Shown piece after piece: positions 1 to 11,455 of a stretch of DNA of 50,430 nucleotides. This stretch comes from Candolleomyces eurysporus (taxonomy: Eukaryota; Basidiomycota; Agaricomycetes; Agaricales; Psathyrellaceae): NCBI GenBank assembly GCA_027579435.1, contig JANBPK010001240.1, positions 1 to 50,430 of the forward strand. The letters run 5' to 3'. The notes beneath the pieces are model-generated. The model was not told the origin of the DNA. It was given only the letters and a program-made list of their open reading frames with translations, and did no database searches. How positions within the stretch are numbered: position 1 is the stretch's first letter; each line of letters begins with the position of its first letter. The position numbers and the translations under genes were made by a program.

Positions 1-1684
1 CGAAGTTGACGAGCCAATAGTTCCCTGGGCGAGAAGCGTTCCAGACCCCGAAGATATGCCCGCTGCTATCCAGGCCCTTGTCGACGAATGTGCGCGGAAG
101 GAAGCCAAAGCCGAGAATATCACCAGGCCGGGCGGCCCGCGCATCCGTCGACCTACGAACTCCTTTATTATTTTCAGGAGGGAGTGGTGGCGGGTGTTCA
201 TTTTGGNAAAAGCCTCATCTGAGCTTTGTGGAAGTGAGCCGGTTGGCTGGGCAGGCGTGGCGTAATTTGAGCAGAGAGGAGCAGGAGCCGTATTATGCGA
301 GGGCGAGGGCTGTTGTATGGGCACATAGAATCTTATTTCCGGGGTGGAAGTACAAGCCTATGCAGAAGGTTGTTGAGGTTGAGGAGAGCGGTGAGGAAGG
401 CGAGGAGAAGCCGAAGCGGAAGAGGGCCTCGAAGAAGAAGAGAAAGAGTGCGCCGAAGAAGAACTACAGCAAGAAGAGTAAGACGGCGTTGAAGAGGAAA
501 ATCGAGGAGGCCGCAGAGGAAGAGGAGGAGAAGGAGGAGTGGAAGGAGCCGGTTTACAAGAGGAAGAGGACCGATAATGGTAGCAGCAAGAACGTGAAGG
601 AGCTGGTAGTGAAGGTGGCAGCGAGGAGCGAGGAGACACTGGAACCGGCACCCCCAAGGTCAGAGTTTCCCATTCTTTACGTTTTTTTCGCCGCTGACGT
701 TGTCGCCTACAACAGCCTTGATGATTCGTCTCATCTTCAGCCTGCGCCCCTCCAGTATCAGGATATTCCTTACCCTTCTCAGACTCAGTTCTGGCAGCCC
801 AATTCTGGCCAGCGTGAGGAACCTGGTTATTCGTTCCAAGATTATCAACAGACTGGTCCGAGTCGCTTGCAAGATGACCAGCAGAACGATGGCTCTGGAG
901 GATCTCCAGGGGCTGCGGTGGATCACGAAGATGATATATCGATATCACCCCGCTATCGCTCTCAGATCCCCGCTCCAGCGCCTTCGCCTGGTCGTGCTAT
1001 AACTGGCCATCCCCCGAGCTCTCTGTGGCTCAGTAATGCGCCCGTTGGTAGTATGGATATCTTGAACATGCCTACTGCTCCCTCATACGTGAGTCACGCG
1101 TCCTCCACTTCCCCGTATGTTCGCAATTGACCTTTACTTTTCTTTGTCAGGAACCTCTCGTTGACCCGAGCTTGTTCGCTGGGATTGATGGATATAGACT
1201 CGAAGACAGCTTTCAGTTGTGCCAATATAATTTCTTCAACAGCGATGGTTATGTGAGTATACCATGCCTTCTTCTCATCGTACATAAGAGACTTACATTC
1301 TTTTCTAAGTATCTACCCGCTGATAATATCCTGCAGTTCGATGAATTCCTCGACTCTGAACAGGCGAGTTCCATCATCCCACCTTATCGTTTTATGCAAG
1401 TTTTGACTGGAGATTTACAGGCTCAAGATTATGGTTACGCTCAGCAGACGTTAGCAGCGCCTGAGTATCCCTTCGAATCTCAATATCAGTACTATACCGG
1501 GTTTGAACACCATAACGCGAACAACACCTATGGCGAGCAGAGTGCTCGAGGCTTTGTTCACTTCGATGATTCCCAACACATTGACGGCAATGGGTTGTCC
1601 GGACCTTCACACGGTAGCCCGAGTTACTATGGCGATGCCAATGAGGACGGGGGCAGGAGGGTGGAGGCCTTTTCTCCCTTCTAA
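1..1684 (+). CDS. HMG-box DNA-binding protein, copy 1 (5' partial, degraded)
   Basis: 5'-truncated by the window edge. Exons by comparison with copy 2 (4074-5945): <1-1088, 1151-1252, 1310-1363 and 1421-1684. An HMG box (IRRPTNSFIIFRREWW... to PGWKYKP) is followed by a Lys/Arg/Glu-rich nuclear-localisation-like stretch and a Ser/Pro/Gln/Tyr-rich tail, as expected for a sequence-specific HMG transcription factor; target genes unknown. Three oddities. An N at 207 shifts the frame inside the box, and dropping it restores the copy 2 frame. The last intron has lost its GT donor (GC at 1364) after small deletions, but its 57 bp are stop-free and in frame, so it can be read through. A 10-bp deletion at the 3' end removes the stop used by copy 2 and adds about 13 residues ending at 1684. 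It may still be expressed or may be decaying. Confidence 0.75.
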
Positions 1685-2160
1685 CCAGGACTTTGTTCTG
1701 CTTTCACGACTCTTTCATTACTATCTCATAAATTCTGCAATATCTTATTATTCGATTAATCTCTGTTTCTGCGTTGATCTGTCGCTGATAATATACCGTG
1801 ATCTTGAGTCGTTGATCGATTAATCATCTGTTCACGAGATAGCGGTGCACAACTGTAAGACATTGTCAAAGGAAAAATTGACCGGGGTCACTTGATAACA
1901 TGTCGCGACAGACCGTTCAACGTCCTGGTACGTCCAGACATTCATACGGTCGGAGAGTTACGTCGTGATGCCCAACTGGTTGCAACGGTCACAGGTCCCC
2001 GTCTCCACCGCCTCCCGCGCCGACTGGACTACATGCTCATCCCCGCCCCCCTGGACCTCTCTCTCGACTCCATGACCGAAAAGTCTCCTCTCCCAGCCAT
2101 CATCGTGACCCCCTCTTCGCCCACCCACTCCAAGGACTTTGCCATCGCCTTCCTCGCACC
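1685..2160. other. 3' flank of HMG copy 1, then unassigned sequence
   Basis: The first about 200 bases match the 3' flank of HMG copy 2 (5946-6134), so the duplicated unit runs to about 1892. The two copies then diverge completely. From 1893 to 2160 there are open frames but nothing I recognise. Some of this may be the decayed 5' part of the WD-repeat gene that follows. Confidence 0.5.
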
Positions 2161-3344
2161 GCCAACGGATGGACTGCCGCAGCCGGATCCGAGCTCCAGG
2201 GAGACGATGCTATTATCTCGTACTGTTGCGTATCTCTTCGATGTCGTGGAAGGATCGCCCATCTTATTCGTCCCGCAGGAACCCCCNGGAATCCCTCTAC
2301 ACCCCTCCGCACGCACACCTCAACCCACTCAGACGACGTCCCAGTTGTCTCCTTCGCATCCCCTGGCTACGACGTCAACCCTGCTTCTTCACCCGGTCTT
2401 AATGATGACTCCGAGGACGCGGAAATGGCATCTGCCTCTCAACTCTCCTAGGCCACGGTCAGCAGTAGCATTAACAAGCTATTGCTCCTCACGGGCTTTA
2501 CGGACGGGTTGTTGAATGTATCTGACGCATACGAGGAAGACGAAGACGAAGCTGTGATCTTGACTGCAAATTGGGGGTGTAGCATTGCACAAGCTGGGTG
2601 GGTCGGGGAGAAGGGCGAGGGCGTATGGGCTGGGAGCGATATGGAGACGTTTAGCACTTGGTCATCCGAGCTGGACCCAATATTGGACTTTGATATTCGC
2701 GAACCGGGTGTACACGGCGGAGATGTGCAGTGGGTGACGGATTATCTGGTTGGGTGTCATTCGCCCTCTACATCGATACCGAAGTTGAGCGTGTTTGTTG
2801 GGTCAAATGAGTGAGTATTATGCCCTCTGTTTTCGTCGTTGTTCTATTCAGGATCTCTCAAACGGGTGACTGACAAAATGATTCTTATTACAGGGGAGAC
2901 GTGGCTCTGATATCCACCCCTCACCCTCTCACGAAGCCAACACCCCGAAATCGTCAACCCGCCTCTTCTTCGTGGTACCTCCAAACCGCATGGACGCACC
3001 AACACGTTGGCGTCGTCCGCGCTTTATACTACGACCAACGGCATCAACTCGTCGTCACAGGTGGGGAAGACGCGAAACTGCACGTTTGGAGAGACTCGAC
3101 TGGTGGTGCGTTGTACGAGGGAGATGACGACGTTGATATGGACGTGGACGATGCCGCACCGACTGATGATGAGGAACTGGCGAGAAGGAGGGTGAAGAGC
3201 AGTAGGAAGAGGGAGTCGGTCTCGGATGATGAGGATGAAGCGATGGTGAGTAGTGTGCCCCCTTCTGTTTCTGTTTAAAATGTGGATGAAAGTGCTGATC
3301 GAGCGATAATATGTGTACAGGACGGAAAACGAAGGAGAAAGTGA
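2161..3344 (+). pseudogene. 5'-truncated WD-repeat protein (WDR89-like), probable pseudogene
   Basis: The C-terminal half of a WD40 protein is recognisable in one frame: ANGWTAAAGSEL, INKLLLLTGFTDGLL, ANWGCSIAQAGW, LFVGSNEGDVALI-like and VVTGGEDAKLHVW. An acidic linker and a basic tail DGKRRRK end it at the stop 3342-3344. Introns are 2811-2893 and 3246-3320, both phase-consistent. The order fits fungal WDR89-like beta-propellers, but the N-terminal blades and a start codon are missing. An in-frame TAG at 2449-2451 falls between conserved blocks, and no good splice pair removes it. The N at 2287 does not break the frame. It lies between the two HMG copies, so it was probably truncated by the rearrangement that built the repeat. 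An unusual intron could rescue it, but a relic is more likely. Confidence 0.6.
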
Positions 3345-4073
3345 CAGCCGATGCCTTGAACGGTGAATGTCAATGGATCGGCTACTGCATGTTGAAAAGT
3401 ATGTTATATACCGTACATGGATTTTATCTATTCTGCTTAATTCCGTTCTACGATTTCCTTGAGTTCCTTGCTTGCTCTGTTCATTGATTCAGCCCTTCTC
3501 ACACAGCCCGACAGAACCTCGTACCACGATGGGCTGAGGGCTACTTACACTGCCTGGATATCTGCCCGTGGGTTCTGGGCCTAGCCCCGTGATTTGTGTC
3601 TCCAGTTGCTCAGTGTGGCTTGGACACAATCCCATTGTGACCTGTGCACGGGTAAAGTTCAGTCGCATCAAGGTACTGGGGTGAGTCACCTGCACACCGC
3701 ACAGCCTGTGCGGGTTGCGAGTGGATAACGACCGCTTTTCGTGTCCCACCATTGTGCAGCGCGAAGGGGTGGGAAGGATTGCACTGCGGATGACAATGGT
3801 CCAAGCAATCACCACCTTTGTCTACGCGCCCACGTGATGTCACTTGGCTCAAAGCGCGCGTCAAGCACAAGCGCGTACCTCGAAGTGCTTTGTCCATAGA
3901 TTAAAGCTCGTCTAACCACACTACATAGCCTGTGTCCCGTCAATGCACTCGCCACAATGCGGCGAGGGTGTTCCCTATAAAACGAGGAGCTTATTCGAAT
4001 GCAAATCCCCCATCTTTGTCTGCTCCTAACCAACATTCGAACGCACCAACAATCACTAGCAACTGTCAACAAA
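3345..4073. other. Intergenic region and HMG copy 2 promoter
   Basis: No gene is visible on either strand; the small open frames lack family motifs and introns. The last 100 bases hold a TATA box and a pyrimidine/AC-rich leader for the HMG gene at 4074. Confidence 0.6.
3976..3982 (+). promoter_or_regulatory. TATA box of HMG copy 2
   Basis: TATAAAA lies 98 bases upstream of the ATG at 4074. A transcript starting about 30 bases downstream would exclude the in-frame ATG at 3999, which supports 4074 (context CAACAAAATGA) as the start. Confidence 0.6.
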
Positions 4074-5945
4074 ATGAGCAAGACTATCTCCCCAGCTCAG
4101 GTCGCCGAGTTGAAGGCCCTTCTCCTCCCTCGGCGCGCTCCTCGTTCCACCGAGGCTCAACGCGGTCGACGTCGCCGACGGGCTGGTTCCGCGCCTCCAG
4201 ATGTCTTCCGAGTCCCCACTCCCGAATTTCAATTCGAAGTTGACGAGCCAAAAGTTCCCTGGGCCCGAAGCGTCCCAGACCCCGAAGACATGCCCGCTGC
4301 TATCCAGGCCCTCGTCGACGAAGTTGCGCGGATCGAAGCCAAAAACCAAAACACGGACGACAGCCTCGTCAATATCACCAGGCCGGACGGCCCGCGCATC
4401 CGACGACCTGCGAACTGCTTTATTATTTTCAGGAACGAGTGGAGGCGGAAGTTCATTTTGGAAGAGCCTAATCCAAAGTTTGTGGAAGTGAGCCGGTTGG
4501 CTGGGCAGGCGTGGCGCGATTTGAGCAGAGAAGCGCAGGAGCCGTATCATGCGAGGGCGAGGGCTGTTGTATGGGCGCATAGGACTTTGTTTCCGGGGTG
4601 GAAGTATAAGCCTACGCAGAAGGTTGTTGAGGTTGAGGAGAGCGGTGAGGAAGGCGAGGAGAAGCCGAAGCGGAAGAGGGCCTCGAAGAAGAAGAGAAAG
4701 AGTGCGCCGAAGAAGGACGACAGCAAGAAGAGTAAGACGGCATTGAAGAGGAAAATCGAGGAGGCAGAGGAAGAGGAGGAGAAGTGGAAGGAGCCGGTTT
4801 ACAAGAGGAAGAGGACCGGTGATGGTGGTAGCAAGAACGTGAAGAAGCTGGTAGTGAAGGTGGCAGCGAGGAGCGAGGAGACACCGGAACCGGCACTCCC
4901 AAGGTCAGAGTCTCCCTCTCTTTACGTTTTTTCGCCGCTGATGTTGTCGCCTACAAACAGCCTTGACGATCTGTCTCATCTTCAGCCCCCCTTTGCTCCT
5001 TCGCCCCTTCGGTATTGGGAGATTCCTGCCCCTTCTCAGATTAAGTTCTGGCAATCCAATTCTGGCCAGCATGAGGAACCTGGTTATTATCAGCAAGCTG
5101 GTCCGAGTCGCTTGCAAGATGATCAGCAGAGCGATGGCTCTGGAGGATCTCCAGGGGCTGCGGTGGATTACGAAGATGATCTATCGATATCTTCCCGCTA
5201 TCGCTCTCAGACCTCCGCTCCAGCGCCTTCACCTGGTCGTGCTATCACTGGTCTTCCCCCGAGCTCTCTGTGGCTCCGTAATGCGCCCTTTGGCAGTATG
5301 GGTATCTTGAACATGCCTACTGCTCCCTCAAACGTGAGTCACGCGTCCTCCAGTGCCTGTATGTTCGCAATTGACCTTTATTTTTCTTTGTCAGGAACCT
5401 CTCATTGACCCGAGCTTGTTCGCTGGGATTAATGGATATAGACTTGGAGACGGCTTTCAGTTGCCCCAATATGATTTCTCCAACAGCGATGGTTATGTGA
5501 GTATACCGTGCCTTCTTCTCATCGTACATCAGAGACCAACATTATTTTTTCAGTATCTACCCGCTGATAATAACCTCCCGCCCGATGAATTCCTCGACTC
5601 TATGGATCGCATTGAACACGCGAGCCAGGAGTTCTATCGGAGTCTTGATTATGTGCGTACATCATCCTATCTTATCGTTTTATGCAAGTTTTGACTGGAG
5701 ATTTACAGGCTCAGGATTACGGTTACGCCCAGCAGACGTTGGCAGCGCCTGAGTATCCCTTCGAACAACCTCAATATCAATACTATACCGGGTTTGAACA
5801 CCATAACGCGAACAACACCTATGGCGAGCGGAGTGCTCGAGGCTTTGCTCACCTCGATGATTCTCAACACATTGACGGCGATGGGTTGTCCGGACTTTCA
5901 AACGGCAGCCCGAGTTACTATGGTCATGCCAATCAGGTTCAATGA
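4074..5945 (+). CDS. HMG-box DNA-binding protein, copy 2 (complete)
   Basis: Five hundred sixty-five residues from exons 4074-5333, 5395-5496, 5554-5652 and 5709-5945; total length divisible by three, all introns phase 0 and 56-61 bp. The HMG box spans about residues 108-180 (RIRRPANCFIIFRNEW, RLAGQAWRDLS, PGWKYKP), in the single-box style of fungal mating-type/Sox-like regulators. Then come an acidic patch, a Lys/Arg-rich stretch with several nuclear-localisation-like clusters, and a Ser/Pro/Gln/Tyr-rich C-terminus that could be an activation region. Expected role: nuclear sequence-specific transcription factor; target unknown, and no evidence ties it to the mating-type locus. It is the intact member of a tandem pair with 1-1684. 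Confidence 0.85.
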
Positions 5946-7799
5946 GGACGGGCTGGAAGGTGGAAGCCTTTTCTCCCTTTTAACCAGGACTTTTCTTCTT
6001 TCACGACTCTTTTATTTTTATCTCATAATTTTTGTATTATTCATTCCGTTAGTCTCTGTTTCTGTGCTGATCTCTCGCTGATAATCATATACCGTGACCT
6101 TGACTTGTCAAAGCGAAAACTGACCGGGATCACATTTACTTCGAAGGTACGCATTTCTACTGACACTTTCTTATCCACTTCTCGCCTAGCTTGGTAAATC
6201 ATCGATAAGAGCTTTACTAGTTGGTTATCTGGTTTGCTTTGACGTTTAAGCTGCCTTACAGTAGGGTTACGCTTTTGGCACTCGTGGTTCCCAGGTACGC
6301 GTCCAAGAAACGAACAGGCACCTCTCCGTCTCTCTCCATCTATCTCAATGACTCTCATCGTGTTTCTTCCTCTGTGCAGCCAGCGAGTAGCCCTCTTTCC
6401 CGAGACAGACGCCAGATGGTAGTCGAGGGCTCGCAGGAAGTGTCGAAAATGCGTCTCGAAGTCCCTTAATCCCAATCTTGCAACACCGTTCTCCTCGCCC
6501 AAGAATCAGTTTCTTCAACGTGTCTTAAGGAACTCGCCGAAACCCTGAATTCATAGCGCAATTCGAGCTCAGGACGGGGCTAGCTGGACGCGAAACTGGA
6601 ATACTGCCACTGTCAGGCCATGCTGGAGTTGGGTTATCATGGGGTGGCGAAGGCATAGTAAGTGGGCCCGTGGACGTCGTCTCTAATCGTCTCGCTAATG
6701 AACGCGGGCCCCTTTCGGATCTAGGCTCTTCGCATTCTGCCTTGAGTTGCGTTGATTCGGTCCTGGAAGTCGACAAGTCGACTGCACAACTCATCCCTGC
6801 AACTAGCTCGCAGTGACCTGGCGCAACTTTCCATTCTTTGGAATTTCACCACCTCCAACCGGGACTGGGGCGAAACATTGATTCTCGACTTGGGGTCCTA
6901 TCTATACTCGCGAACGTCCAGCTCTTGGCTGCTGCATTCGTTCTTGCTGGAATTCTTGACGGAATCTGTGCAACGTTCCTCTGGTCTCCTCTCACCCTCC
7001 CTGCAATCATGAACCCATGGCTAGCTGGCTAATGAAGGGGGTCTCCTCTTAGGCTCTTGTCACACCTGAAAGCGGCTGTGGCCATCCGTGCTCTTTCACA
7101 AACACTCAGGTTCACCCCGAATGGTGGCCTTGGAGGAGGCAACTGAAGACGGATGAGCCTCTTTCAGTTATCCAACGCGTATCGCACCTCGTTCTTGGGT
7201 GAGTGTTTTGATGTACAGTTTCTCCTCTTTCATTCCCTCTTATTCCATGCCCATGTCCACGGTACAGCCTTGTCCGTATACCTACAGCGAGAGTGGTTGG
7301 CAATATCGTTGTCTTCATTTTGAATTCATGAATACATTTTCTCTTCCTGCTTCTACTTCAATTTCTTGTCCCAAGTTCAGCGGATACTGGTTGATCTTCT
7401 CTACAGGTCAACGCACGAGGTACGTTCACGCTCGTCACGAGATAGCTCAATTTAGGACCGAGCTCAGGGCTGAGGTTCATCACCGTGGGCTGCATAACAC
7501 TCTTGGTCTACCACGCTCTGTGGGTCAGCGAAGGGTGTTCTTGAATCGCCCCTTTAGGCGTGACAGGTTCCTGACCGTGCGCGTGACCGTCACGCGTAAT
7601 GTGTCACGGAACACGCTCATGTGATCTCAGAACGCGCTGTGCCGACCAGATCTTTTGAGGGCTGCGTCGCCTGTTTTCTTTACTCTCTCTTCACGCATTC
7701 CTCAAACACTTAGGCTATACTCTTATACCCCTTCTCGTCTGCCTCCACTACCTGCTATACCCAATCTTGAGCCTTTTCGGGCCGACTCTAGGAAGCGAG
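5946..7799. other. No confident gene; 3' flank of HMG copy 2, then anonymous DNA
   Basis: Positions 5946-6134 repeat the flank of HMG copy 1. Beyond this both strands carry only short open frames with no domain I recognise, for example a 153-codon minus-strand frame at 6041-6502 overlapping the HMG flank, and a hydrophobic plus-strand frame near 6838-7032. Upstream non-coding exons or the promoter of the gene starting near 7800 may lie here. Confidence 0.5.
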
Positions 7800-10592
7800 A
7801 TGCGGAAGATATTCAGGAATCCCTTCAGTCCTCGAAGGCGCGATGGTATGGTGCCGTATCCCGCCACTCAACCTTTCTGCATACTCAGTGATCCTTTCAG
7901 CGCACGAAGAGAACCTCTCCGGGCAATCCAGCTAGGTGTCTACTCGAACTACTCAGAATCTAGGGATTGACGGCCCGTCAGACAGTAGTACGTTGAGCGA
8001 TAATCACTTCTCCAGCATTGTCGCTAACGAGGTACTCTTCAGGTAACTATCAAGCACAACAAGCTACGACTACAGAAGACTTTTCATCCGATCTGCAAGC
8101 TTTGCAAAGAGATTCAACGAAAGTCGCCACTAGTGTCACCCTTCAACCTGCGCCTACGCCCTCACCACTCGACGCGGGGACGTCTGTGGACTCTTTGAAC
8201 TACACGAACAGCTGCTTCAACGCAGAGTCCTCGCCGACTAACTCTATCGCTTCATTTCCACTCGAATCGACCGGAGACGGCATTCCACGCCATGCAAGGG
8301 GTGAATTGTGGTCCCCCTTCCATCTTCCTGCTAGAGTCGCCATTTCCTCACTAGTGAACACAGACCGCGTGCCACCGCGATTTTTCTCTACTTCTAAGCC
8401 GAATGCACAGCCCACAACCGCCTATGAGCGGATCGGAGCTGTTCCTAGTGCCAATGAGGAAGAAAGCGCAACTCGTAACGCGTNCCTCCCACTGCCAANG
8501 CCGGTCGCTCNCTACAAAAGCAATGGACTCAACAGCACTCCCCACGGGCTGCCTGCGAACGCAGGGATGGCGCCTCGGGCCTTGGATACTTCGACGAAAG
8601 CAGGCCATATCGGCTTAGTTTCGGGTTCCAGGACCTCCTATTCCGCGAGCGCATCGTTGCCATCGCCAACATTACAACCACGGTTTGCGCTTGAGGGTCA
8701 CGCTGCTTCACCGAACGCGGAGATTCGTCAAGATTATTCCAATCTACTTTCCCCTGCAATCATTATCCAAAGCTCAGTCGATCCCGTCGCAAGCACCTCG
8801 ACATCTTCCGTTGACTACGCAACTCGAGGTCGCGTCCTTCCTCCTGTTGTCGTGGCTCCAGCCCAATTGTCTACCAGTATACCTGCCGTTGCAGGAACAA
8901 GCACTAGTGACAACCCCATGCCTCAGGTTCCTGTCTCGCACTCAGTACAGGTTCAATCTACCCCACCTGAAGCCTTCGACGCCTCTTCATCGTCCAACGG
9001 TGGAACCCCATCTTCCGGTGCTGCCTCTACCGCAGGTACGCCTGCAGGACCACGATACCTTTCTGACGAGTGGTGCGAGGCTGCTATACCTCCGTGTCAA
9101 TCGATCGAGGAGGCGATCAGGACGTGGGCTACGGCTGAGGACGGCAATGCTGCGATTGCAGAGCTAAAAATGCACGGGAAGCTTGGAATCAAGGGTCTGT
9201 CAGCCGATGAAGTTAAGACACTCTTGGGAGAGGTTCCTACCAAACCACCAGGTGCCTGGCCTCTCTTCCTTGGACAGTACAAGAAGTACCACTCAAAAAC
9301 AGCTCAAGCACAACGAGGCCCTGGTAGCAATGTACCGGCAGACGCAAAAGGCCACATGAAAGAGGCAGCGCAAGTCTGGCGCTGGATGCGTCCAAGCCGA
9401 TTAGGTAACCCAAGTCCGCAGGTCCAGTGGAAGACCCTTTCAAAGGGGATTCAAACTAAACACAAAGAAATATTCTCTGGTTACGACGTCGGTCTCAGGC
9501 AGGTTTTGCAACATTTGAACACTCGCCTCAATAAGAAGGGAAAAGAGGCAAGCTTCACTTGCCCTGCTTCCTCAAGTACGGCTATCGCAGCCACTCTTCC
9601 TAGTTCATTGCAGACTGTCGATCATCCTGTGCAGGCGCCGCACTCTGTTACCTTCCCGCCCCTCAATATCCCTCACCCATCACATGCCGACCATCCTCCA
9701 CAGTCCGTCACCGGTCCCACTCGAGCAGGCTCCATCCCCCCCTGCTCACTCAGCTTCAGCCCTGGCCGTGGGTCGACATGCTAGCAACGGCTTTTTCCAA
9801 TACTCTCAGCCTATCGCCAGACGTCCCAACAGGGAGATCGCAAACAGTGCTCGAATGTCTCCTTACCCCCGGCCCTCGACTACTCCCGGTTACGTATTGT
9901 TCAGGAACCCAGCCCTAGCTCACCTCTCTGTAGCTCGGACTTCGGCAATATCCTCGCCTGCCAATGATCTGTCCCTGGATCACGTTCCTCTCCTTCGGAC
10001 TTCATCTCGCATGTCGACATCCTCCCTTACGTCATGTGCAACCCCGCCGCCCCTAAGCCGACAGAATTCTTTGACTTCCATCAGCGACATCTATGAGGCT
10101 GAATCTCGAAATAATATGAGCGCAACTCTAGGAGCATCGACTTCGTCTTCGAATGCCACTTCGGTGGGCTCGAGCGACGCAGCTTTCGCATTATGCGACT
10201 TTGACGATGGAAACGGGGAATCCATGAATACAATGAACGACGCTGACAACGGATATGCTGACTTTGCGGGTATAACTAGCACTCCGAACGATGGATACAA
10301 ACATAGAACTATGACTCCTCCCACCAGCAGCAACACCTTGAATCTCGATTTCGGATATGAAGCGCCAATTCCGAGGAACGAGAACTTCGAGAGCACAACG
10401 AGCACGGAAGAGTCTTCTACTTCAATCAACGACTTTGACTACTTCGGAGGAAGTGCAGACGGCTCGACTGAGTCGACGTCGAATTACCCTTCATGGTACG
10501 GAGCCACTCCTCAAGACTATCAAAACGCCGCTGCAGCGCAATGGCTCGAGCTCGGATACCTCACGGACTCTTGGAAGAGTGACCCGTTCTAA
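7800..10592 (+). CDS. Ser/Thr/Pro-rich hypothetical protein, possible regulator
   Basis: Not a family I recognise. The main frame (from about 8018) has no ATG for over 500 bases, so the start must be upstream. A phase-matching model is exon 7800-7935 (MRKIFRNPFSP...) spliced to 8043 at the acceptor TTCAG; the donor is weak, so the start is tentative. The frame then runs to 9784 but shifts by +1 inside a run of seven C near 9736-9742. Continuing in the new frame gives the stop at 10592. Dropping one C makes the total 2685 nt (894 aa). Low-complexity Ser/Thr/Pro regions flank a more ordered core (about 9050-9530). Its PPGAWPLFLGQYKKY and VQWKTLSKG segments loosely resemble an HMG box, and the tail is acidic and Ser/Asn-rich. 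A nuclear role is a guess. N bases at 8484, 8500 and 8511 keep the frame. Confidence 0.55.
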
Positions 10593-11056
10593 TTGAATGA
10601 TACCCGTAGCATATCTCCGACTTCGTGTGACGCGATTGACGATATCCAAGTACGATTAATTGGTTACTCTAACCCACTTGATTTATAGATTAATTTGCCA
10701 GACTCCTCCCTCGCATTTATTACCCTACCGCACACTATCCACTGCGACACCCCTTTTCTTATAATTTTCTACCAGCTCTCATCTATCTGTTTTATCTTTT
10801 CTGCGTTACTTATTTTCTGCGTGACTTGTATCTCGCGACGCACTTGTACACCCTACGCCGCGTTTACTCTTACGAGAGACCGCTAACTCTTACTCGATCA
10901 TGTTGTTGGTTGCATTTTTGTATACAAATTTGCTGTAATATGTGCAGGTCAATGTACATCGGTTTATTCTCCTCAATCTAAGCACAGTTTGTTCGACATC
11001 ATATGGTCTTCTATAATGACGCCGGATCAACCTGGGCGGAAGGACCGTCCGCTCGA
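10593..11056. other. 3' flank and spacer before the tRNA-like gene
   Basis: T/C-rich sequence, probably the 3' UTR of the preceding gene, then spacer. I see no coding feature. Confidence 0.5.
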
Positions 11057-11136
11057 GGCAATATGGCCGAGTGGTCTAAGGCGCCAGAACCGGGATCTGG
11101 TCCGAAAGGGCGAGGGATAAAATCCCTCTGTTGTCA
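11057..11136 (+). tRNA. tRNA-Leu-like gene, degenerate (probable tRNA pseudogene)
   Basis: Eighty nt that fold as a class II tRNA. The acceptor stem GGCAATA/TGTTGTC has two wobble pairs. The D arm carries the class II box GGCCGAGTGGTCTAAGGC. The anticodon stem CCAGA/TCTGG and T stem GAGGG/CCCTC are perfect, and the variable arm is TCCGAAAGGGC. Sequence outside the loops is typical of fungal tRNA-Leu. The anticodon loop lacks U33 and has no leucine anticodon, and the T loop has ATA in place of TTC, damaging the B box. Stems intact but loops lost suggests a decaying gene. Its 3' end is the left limit of the kinase tandem duplication. Confidence 0.5.
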
Positions 11137-11339
11137 CACTTTCTGCCTCTTCATCGCAGAACTTGTTCCCGGCCGTACCTCAAGTCATGACAGAATATGA
11201 GACTCCATTCTGAGCGCCTATTTGGGCGCTTGGATCTCCTCGATGACGTATATCGTCACGCGCGAGCAGAGTCATCGGGCGCGTGCTCTCTAAGTACATC
11301 GGAAGAGATCGGAAGCAATTACTATCATCGAATACATTA
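11124..11339 (+). repeat. Left flank of duplication unit A
   Basis: From the tRNA 3' end to the transposon insertion, this matches 13891-13955 plus 14282-14401 of unit B, including the shared GCGC..TTTGGGCGCTTGGATC and TCGTCACGCGCGAG segments. It is the distal promoter region of kinase A, now separated from the gene by the 860-bp insertion. Confidence 0.75.
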
Positions 11340-11359
11340 CAGTCGTTTGCATAACCATC
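11340..11359 (+). repeat. Left terminal inverted repeat
   Basis: Begins CAGTCGTTTGCATAACC and pairs with 12180-12199. Confidence 0.75.
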
Positions 11360-11455
11360 TGCGCGATTTTCTCTCTTCTCATCGTTTGACAGGTTGATGT
11401 GACCAGTTGATGAGTAACATCACGCTTGCTAGTGCCAGTGCTTCAACGGTGTACG

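Noticed and set aside
358..948. 196-codon minus-strand frame over HMG copy 1
   Set aside because: Mirror of the Lys/Glu-rich coding strand; the same shadow recurs over copy 2.
3999..4073. Earlier in-frame ATG for HMG copy 2
   Set aside because: It lies only 17 bases after the TATA box, so it is probably upstream of the transcript start. The ATG at 4074 has a better context.
11003..11200. 65-codon open frame upstream of the kinase
   Set aside because: It runs straight across the tRNA-like gene and has no splice sites or family motifs.
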